From positions 62,963-126,962 of the forward strand of contig JBBHKE010000344.1 in NCBI GenBank assembly GCA_037447655.1: DNA of 64,000 nucleotides, given 5' to 3'. Made by a program: the position numbers and the translations under genes. Origin of the DNA: Zygnema cylindricum (lineage: Eukaryota > Streptophyta > Zygnematophyceae > Zygnematales > Zygnemataceae). The notes under the pieces were generated by a model, which did not search any database, was not told the DNA's origin, and saw nothing but the letters and a program-made list of their open reading frames with translations. This document shows, piece after piece, positions 57,951-64,000 of this stretch. Position 1 is the first letter of the stretch; every line of letters begins with the position of its first letter.

Positions 57951-58554
57951 GATTGGTGTATTTCAAGTCGTGAACCCATATAGGTTCACGCATTCACATG
58001 TAGTTAGGAAGGGTTTTAATCCGCGGATTGTGAATTTTGTAACGTAGGCATATGGTTCTGGTCGCTTATTGGCTAGGACCCAAACTAGTCATAAATTGTA
58101 CAGTGAAATACTCTCACGTGATTGGTTAGTTAGCAAATGTCAAAAATTAGTACTTTGGCTATTTCGTTAGTACTTAGGCGATTGCGTTAGGTTTGTACTC
58201 TCATAATTTGAGAGTACAGGAATTGGTCGAAGATGACTTAGATCTTTCTGTCTTTTCCCCTTGTCTTTTTCCTTAGTCAAATTGTCAATTTTTTCCCTGC
58301 AAGGCTTTTTTTGCCTTAGTTTGTTCAGCGCTTAGCTTTTCTCTTTACTCATTATACTTTCATTGTAAGCCCTACAAGTTAATTCACTCGGTTTTGGCCA
58401 GAGTCCGCACGGTTTCCCTTCAACAACCTCTTTTAGAGTGGATTCTGCCTACTTTCGTAGGCTGTTTGTGAACCTTTGTGGATGCCTTTTGTGAATTAGG
58501 GTTTCATTTGTTATTGTGAAATTTTTGTTGCCTTTTTTGAAGTTTATTTGTGGT

Positions 58555-58900
58555 TTGTTAGAATCCGGTTATCTCGGACTCTCTACACATTTCCCTTGTT
58601 GCCATTCCTTGATTTTCTATTATCATTTTCCACGATTCGTTATTATTGTGTTGGAATCCGGTTATCTCTGATTCTGTGCAGATTTTTAATGTTGCTTTCT
58701 TGTATTTCCTTGTTGCTATTTTTACTTGTTTGTTAGGATTCCGTTATTTCGGATTTTCCACATATTTTCCTTGCTTGTTTTCTTGTTGTTATTTTCTGCA
58801 ATCGGCGTGCCCGGATCTAGTTATCTCGGATTCTCCGCAGATTTTTATTGTTGTCTTCTTGCATTTTTTAGGTTTTGTTTTCTTTATTCGAAATCCTAGA
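58555..58900 (+). repeat. Imperfect tandem repeat, 80-95-bp unit, four copies
   Basis: Units begin at about 58555, 58651, 58731 and 58809 and contain gaatccggttatctcgg followed by ctccgcagattttt-type sequence. Confidence 0.75.
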
Positions 58901-59179
58901 CCTAACTCCTGTAAGGAACACGCCTAGACCGTGGAGCCTAGTGGCTACCCATCGGTTTAGTAAATAAATGGATCTCTTTATCGGCTTCCCACTCACCTTC
59001 CACCTTTTATTTTTTCCACTCGTTATTCCCTTTTCACATTGTCATATTCATTTTTGCTTTGTATTATAATTCTTTTGCTTGAGGATATTTATTGCTCGTT
59101 TGTTCCACCTATTTTGTACTGCTGGTTGGGTTGCATGTTTTTTGGTTCGATTAGACACATGCACGACAAAAAGCACACA

Positions 59180-59930
59180 AAAATTCCACGAAAGCAACAG
59201 TGTGCTTTTGGGATATAACGGAAGTAAAGGGAAGGGAGGTACTTGAGGGAGTTAGACATGACGAGGATGTCAAGGAGTGTAGAAAGTATGAATAAGAAAT
59301 GAGAAAGTCAAATCTAGGATCCATAATTGAAAAAGGGAAAAATAAAAATAATGAGGATAATTTTATAAATAATTTGGAAACCGAAAAATGGTGGGAAAGG
59401 GAGACTTCAACGGATTCAGAGGAAATGGGAAAAGTGAAACTAGAAGGGGCTTTAAAGGATAGGCGAGAAGGAGAATATTTATTGAAAGGTTTAAGGGAGG
59501 AGAAATATTTATTGGGAATAAGTTTAAAAAGAGAGAGTGAGAAAAGTTTAATTTTTGGGGGTAATGGGTATGACATCTCTGAAGGGAGTGATGGTATTTA
59601 TGAAGGTGTGCTAGTAAAAGGGTTAGCACCTGGGTGTGTGTTGCAGATTGGAGATGGGGTTGGTTGTTTGAATAGCAAGAGGGAAATTGGGTTTAGTGTG
59701 GATTGAAAAGAGATGAGGTGGATAAAATCTTTGCTCGAATTTATGAAAAGTGGGATGCTAAATAAAATGTGTGATGCAATTATTATTGCGGTTCATCTAA
59801 AGCACTGTTTCAAATGCGAGAGTATTTTCGTAAAGTTTTATGAAAAGAAAAGCAAAAAAAAAAAAAAAAAAGGGAGAGAGAGTGTTTGTTTATTTGTGTA
59901 AGGGAGTGGAAATGAAAACAGACTAGAAAA
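59180..59930 (+). pseudogene. Copia element K, eroded pol
   Basis: Starts with IPRKQQCAFG, the equivalent of IPRRQKCA before the protease in F and D. Most of pol is deleted. The end keeps VLQIGDGVGCLNSKREI, MRWIKSLLEFM and HLKHCFKCESIFVKF, aligned with RNase H segments (VLYVGDGACCWSSKQQK, MWVKSLLGEL, NPKHHFKAKHMDIRLSF) but with many substitutions. A frame of 135 codons persists (59299-59706). The polypurine tract AATAAGGGGAG follows at 59929-59939. Confidence 0.65.
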
Positions 59931-59939
59931 TAAGGGGAG

Positions 59940-61121
59940 TGTTGATATTTGAGTATTTTTTAGGTGTGTATTATGATAGGAAAAAGGTAGAGGGCAGTCT
60001 GCCTCTAACTCCCTTCTCCAAGCCCCCACACTTGTTGTAGTCGTTGAAGGCTGGGTAGGGAGATAGAGCCATGGCTGCCTAAAGCTTTATAGAGAGACAG
60101 GTAGCAGAAAAACAGATAGGTCTATTAAAATTATTGACGATTCCATAAATTGATCTTGGTACCTATGGTCCGTCATAGTAGCCATTAGCTTTGTGTGTTA
60201 GGTTTAGGACAAGTGCTAGGGTATATTGGGTTTGATAAATATATATATAGTAACACGTAGACTTATTCGTTTAACGAGGAATAATAACGTAGTGCCTGGA
60301 TACAGTTTTAGATAGTACGGAGTACGGTTTCATTGTATTTTATGAAACGGATATCGCGCATTTGTTTCGACCGCGAAACAAATACCGTGCGTCTAATTTC
60401 AACGGCTAGATTTATAACCGGTTTTGATCCGACGGCCACGATAGGCGCCGCGATCACGGAAGAGGTATTTTTGGCGTTTTACGGTCATCGCCACGTCAGG
60501 TGACACTTGGAGTGATGACATTGGATTTCGGCAACTCCGAAGATTACGGGAACAAATCCCGATTTGACACACGTAGACATTTTGGCTATGTTGTACAATG
60601 GCTGTACAGAAAGTACATCGGCACATATACATTTCTGTACGATACAGTAATTTGATTGGTGCCGTACGTCAATAGATAGAGTTTTAAAGTGGGAATAGGA
60701 CTTAGAAAATTTAGTAGGTAGCAACCTCTCTCCGAGAGAGCTCATGTACAAAAGGTCATCTTTGACCATTCATAACTATCAATTTACTTGACCATTTTTA
60801 GTGATTTTTTTTGTTGCGAACTCAGGAGAGTCTAAGCTACACACGGGTGTAGTCGGTCAGAGTTTTTTCCTTCCAGGGTGGCTGCATTTCTAAGGGAAAG
60901 TCAAAGTGGGTCAATGTGTCCAAAACTCATATTCTAACTTTACATTATGTGGTGGAAATGAGCACACACAAAGTCTTATTTCACAGGGGTGGATTTATAA
61001 TGGGTTTCTGATTGTCAAGGGGTTAGTCATTTGGATTTATATTAACTTGGAGTCGGCACTATCTAGATTAGCTTCTTTTGGATCTGCGATTTTTATGGGC
61101 AATAGAGCATACAGAGTTTCA
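59940..61121 (+). mobile_element. Element K 3' LTR (1182 bp)
   Basis: From TGTTGATATTTGAG after the polypurine tract to ...CAGAGTTTCA. Closest relative is the solo LTR at 35538-36706. An antisense tRNA-like module, poorly preserved, lies near 60160-60215. Confidence 0.8.
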
Positions 61122-61179
61122 TAATACGTGGGGATTGATGGACAGTCCCCTTGATAAAAGCCAATCGCGTGTTAGTGTG

Positions 61180-62145
61180 TATTTAAACTGAAACTCAACC
61201 CGGATAACACCATTGAGCGCTACAATGCTCGGTTAGTGGCGAAGGGATTTACACAGAAGAGGGAATTGACTACGAAGAAACTTTTGCTGCGGTCGTCAGG
61301 TTTCCCTCAGTTGGGATACTTCTCAATATGGCGGCAGCAGAAGACATGGAAGTTCATCAGATGGACATCAAGACGGTCTTCCTACATAGAGAGCTGGAAG
61401 AGGAGATTTTTATGCAACAGCCTGAAGGATTTGTCGAGCAAGAATAGAAGAGCACGGAATGCCGAGTGATCAAATCTTTGTATCGGATGAAACAGACGCC
61501 GCGGGAATGGAACAAGAAGCTCGATGAGTTTTTTACAGGTTTGCGATATATTCAGTTCGGCTTAGATCACTCAATTTATGTGTTTGAAGATGAGGAAGAA
61601 AATATTTTTATTGCAATTTATGTTGATAATTTGTTTGTTTTAAGTGAATCTATGGATAAAATAAATAAGTTGAAGAATGATCTAAAAGGAAGATTTGAGA
61701 TGAAGGATATGAAAGAAGCAAGATATATTTTGGGAATTCACTAGAGAGAGACAGAGATAGAAAGATAATATGATTAACTCAAAAGAAGGCCATTGGAAAC
61801 ATGTTAGAAAAATTCCAAATGGAGAAGGCTAATAGTTGTACCACTCCTATGGAACTAAAGAAAGGAAGTCAGGGGAGTGTGGAAGAGGGAGTTATAATCT
61901 TGGATGATGAGGTAGGCTTGGAAGAGAAAAAATTTATGCAGACAATTCCTTATAGACAAGTAGTGGGCAACCTAATATATTTCATGAATAGTATCCGTCC
62001 TCACATAGCCGTAGCTATAAGAGTACTAGGTAGGAGTCTTAATGCTCCCACTAAGAAAGATTGGGAGGCAGCTAAAAGAGTCCTTAAATACCTCATACGG
62101 ACTAGAGATCTATGGTTGCATTTAGGTGGGAACAATAATGACATC
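61180..62145 (+). pseudogene. Copia RT/RNase H fragment, element E
   Basis: Plus-strand fragment close to F and D. Readings: NPDNTIERYNARLVAKGFTQK, MDIKTVFL, EEEIFMQQPEGFVEQE (then a stop), WNKKLDEFFTGLRYI, IAIYVDNLFVL (YVDD changed to YVDN), RFEMKDMKEARYILGIH (stop), MLEKFQMEKANSCTTPMELK and WLHLGGNNNDI. Frameshift near 61260. The 5' side lacks everything before the RT; the 3' side is cut at 62145 by the LTR of element I. Confidence 0.85.
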
Positions 62146-63203
62146 TGAAACTCTGAGACCTCCATAAGTCCTCAGAGTGGACAGCTTCCAAGAAGCGTCT
62201 AGGATAACCCTGACCCCTTTCTATTTCAGCAAAAATAACTGCCACCCTGGCAAACAAAAACTCTGACCAACTTCACCCCTGTCAAGACCATACTCCCTTG
62301 AGTCGATAGCAAAAATAATCTCTGAATTTGCTCCCCTGAGCAGTAAGTTATAGAGGGTCAAAGTTGACCTTTTGTACAAAAGCTCTCTGGAAGAGAGGGT
62401 CCTATCTTCTAATTTTTCTAAGTCCTATCTCTCTCACAGACTCTATCTACTGATGTACGGAGCCAATCAGATTTCAGTTTCGTACACAAAAGTACAGCTG
62501 CCGTGTACTTTATGTACGGCGATTGTACAACATGGCCTAAATGTCGACACGTGGTATGTCCGGATTCGCTCCTTTAATCCTCGGAGATGTCGCGATCCAA
62601 TGTCATTCCGCCACGTGTCATCCGATTTGTGGCGATGACCACAAACCGCCGAAATCCTCTTCCGCCATCTCGGCGTTAATTCCGGCTGTCCGATTAAATT
62701 CACATTTAATCGTTGCCGTAATAAATACATGTGCGGTATTCGTTTCACTAAAGAATTAAATCGCGGTATTTGTTTCTTATCCGTACCGGAATCCGTACTT
62801 ATACATTTACTTGATATATGTCTCCCGTAAAAAATTACAGTTAAATGAACTATCCTACGTATAAATGTTTAAGTAATTATCAAACCACATAGTACATATC
62901 ACTACTCCTAGACTTAACGGCTAAGGCTACCGGCTATCGGTTGTTTACCGGCCAACACGTACCAGGATCAAATCCTGTCGCCGGCACTTATCTTTTAGTA
63001 AATTAAACCCCTAACTAAAATATATTTTCCCGTAAACCTCTAGATAGCCTAGGTAGCCATGGCTCTAGCTCCTTCTCCAATTTCTCAGTGACTGGGACAA
63101 GTTTGAGAAGTTGGAGAGAGAAGTTAGAGATAGACTGCCTCGGCTTCTTTCTTATTTCTTTTCAGACCTAGAAAATACTTTAAAAAGACCATTAATTTCT
63201 ACA
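62146..63203 (-). mobile_element. Element I 3' LTR (1058 bp)
   Basis: Inverted copy of the F LTR: starts TGTAGAAATTAATGG at 63203 and ends GAGTTTCA at 62146. Inserted in element E at ACATC (62141-62145). The partner duplication must lie beyond the window. Confidence 0.88.
62906..62985 (+). other. tRNA-like module inside LTR (antisense to it)
   Basis: acttaacggctaaggctacc and a good B-box-like ccaggatcaaatcctg; the best-preserved B-box copy of the F/I LTR branch. Confidence 0.55.
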
Positions 63204-63214
63204 TTCCCCTTATT
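63204..63214 (-). other. Element I polypurine tract
   Basis: Minus strand AATAAGGGGAA directly before the LTR. Confidence 0.75.
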
Positions 63215-63216
63215 TT

Positions 63217-64000
63217 CTAGTCAATCTTTAATTTCAGACCACACTTTTCCTTACAGAAAATTAGCTTAGGGGAAGGCACAGGTTTGGTCATCATATCTAC
63301 TACCATCTCACTATCTGGTCGGTACTCTAAGCTGATTATTTTGTTTTCTACTTTCTCTCTAAAAAAGCTGAGTCTAATGTCCATGTGTTTAGCTTTAAAA
63401 TGATGTTTAGGATTGGCAAAAATAGCGAATGCTACCTGATTATCACAAAATATTTTTTGCACACCACTCTTAAGGTGACCAAGCTCACCAAGTAAAGACT
63501 TGACCCACATCAATTCTTTTACAGCAGAGCAAGAGGCCATATTCTCAGCCTCCATGGTGGACTGAGCAATAATTTTTTGTTGTTTGCTACTCCAACAGCA
63601 AGCCGAATCACCCACATATAATACATATCCAGAAGTGCATCTCCTCATCGGAGCATCACCACTACTAGCATCACTCCAAGTAGTGATGTCAGTATTCTCC
63701 CCACCCAAATGCAACCATAGATCCCTAGTTCCTATCAAATATCTAAGGACTCTCTTAGCTGCCTCCCAATCTCTCTTAGTGGGAGCATTTAGACTTCTAC
63801 TCAGCACTCCTACGGCTGCAGCTAAATCCGGCCGGGTACAATTCATAAAATAGATTAGACTTCCCACTACTTGCCTGTAAGGAATAGTCTGCATGAAATT
63901 CTGTTCTTCAGGAGAAAATTCCTTGTTTTTGACTATGACTCCTTCTTCCTCACTCCCCTCACTTCCCTTCTTCAACTCCATTGGAGTTGTACAACTTTTA
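63217..64000 (-). CDS. Copia RNase H end of element I, continues beyond window
   Basis: Open minus-strand frame to the window edge covering the end of RT and all of RNase H. Readings: SCTTPMELKKGSEGSEEEG, IPYRQVVGSLIYFMNCTRPD, SDASSGDAP, STMEAENMASCSAVKELMWV, CDNQVAFAIF, KHMDIRLSFFREKVENK and EMVVDMMTKPVPSPKL, ending at a normal stop. No stop or frameshift in the visible 261 codons, so this copy is better preserved than F, D1, D2 or E. Small oddities: EAEN replaces the usual EAEY and NQV replaces NQA in RNase H. Whether the rest is intact cannot be seen. Confidence 0.88.
   Translation of the reverse strand, partial: KSCTTPMELKKGSEGSEEEGVIVKNKEFSPEEQNFMQTIPYRQVVGSLIYFMNCTRPDLAAAVGVLSRSLNAPTKRDWEAAKRVLRYLIGTRDLWLHLGGENTDITTWSDASSGDAPMRRCTSGYVLYVGDSACCWSSKQQKIIAQSTMEAENMASCSAVKELMWVKSLLGELGHLKSGVQKIFCDNQVAFAIFANPKHHFKAKHMDIRLSFFREKVENKIISLEYRPDSEMVVDMMTKPVPSPKLIFCKEKCGLKLKID

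Larger units (their letters stand above)
57424..59153. other. Insert-like segment without gene, with tandem repeats
   Basis: 1730 bp between two copies of gacacatgcacgac. Contains an imperfect ~30-bp array (57818-57950), a cgtgaacc/ggttcacg hairpin (about 57967-57988) and an imperfect 80-95-bp array (58555-58900). No coding sequence. It may be an insertion with a 14-bp target duplication. Confidence 0.45.

Noticed and set aside
57818-58900. CRISPR-like array
   Set aside because: Units are diverged tandem repeats without unique spacers, in a eukaryotic context.

Overview
The window is a repeat-dominated stretch of a large, AT-leaning eukaryotic nuclear genome. Nearly everything recognisable is Ty1/copia retrotransposon sequence: at least nine coding copies in both orientations, most decayed and nested in one another. 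Only two fragments of probable host genes are visible. One is the 3' part of an SLC5/SGLT-type sodium-solute symporter gene (9427-12269, three exons). The other is a single exon of a plant-style leucine-rich-repeat plus cysteine-rich (EGF-like) protein (37507-37794). The copia pol proteins look plant-like, a plant-type LRR exon is present, and an SGLT-like transporter is not typical of land plants. Together these suggest a streptophyte or other macroalga-like organism with a large genome. This is an inference of low to moderate confidence; no taxonomic marker is present.

Layout. 1-8900: polypyrimidine tract, a copia C-terminal remnant (+), and a decayed copia element A (-). A is interrupted by a 648-bp hAT-like MITE and by element B. 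B is the best-preserved element: an uninterrupted 1424-codon gag-pol between two 390-bp LTRs that differ at 4 sites. 8900-12270: SLC5 gene with microsatellite-derived hydrophilic loops. 12270-20896: non-coding DNA rich in small DNA transposons: a long-TIR element holding two adjacent Tourist-like MITEs, each with a perfect hairpin core, and a family of TACACCG-ended MITEs. 20897-34421: a composite of two related copia elements (D1, D2, both -), bounded by one 5-bp target duplication, with a 1682-bp tract that is identical between the two and carries the same stop codons. 35538-36706: solo LTR. 37507-37794: LRR/EGF-like exon. 38700-42195: copia element H (+), lacking RT. 43544-49697: unusual Gag (G1) joined to copia pol F and its LTR. 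49698-54154: copia element C. 54581-57423: second G-type gag (G2), split by a solo LTR. 59180-61121: eroded copia K and its LTR. 61180-62145: copia fragment E. 62146-64000: 3' end of copia element I (-), running off the window.

Shared biology. Elements B, D1, D2 and H have primer-binding sites complementary to the anticodon arm of initiator tRNA-Met, the copia/Ty5-type half-tRNA mode. In B and H the gag start codon lies inside the LTR, just before that site. One superfamily of about 1-kb LTRs carries an antisense tRNA-like module. Apart from B, every element shows stops, frameshifts or missing segments. The host genes are not linked functionally by anything visible.
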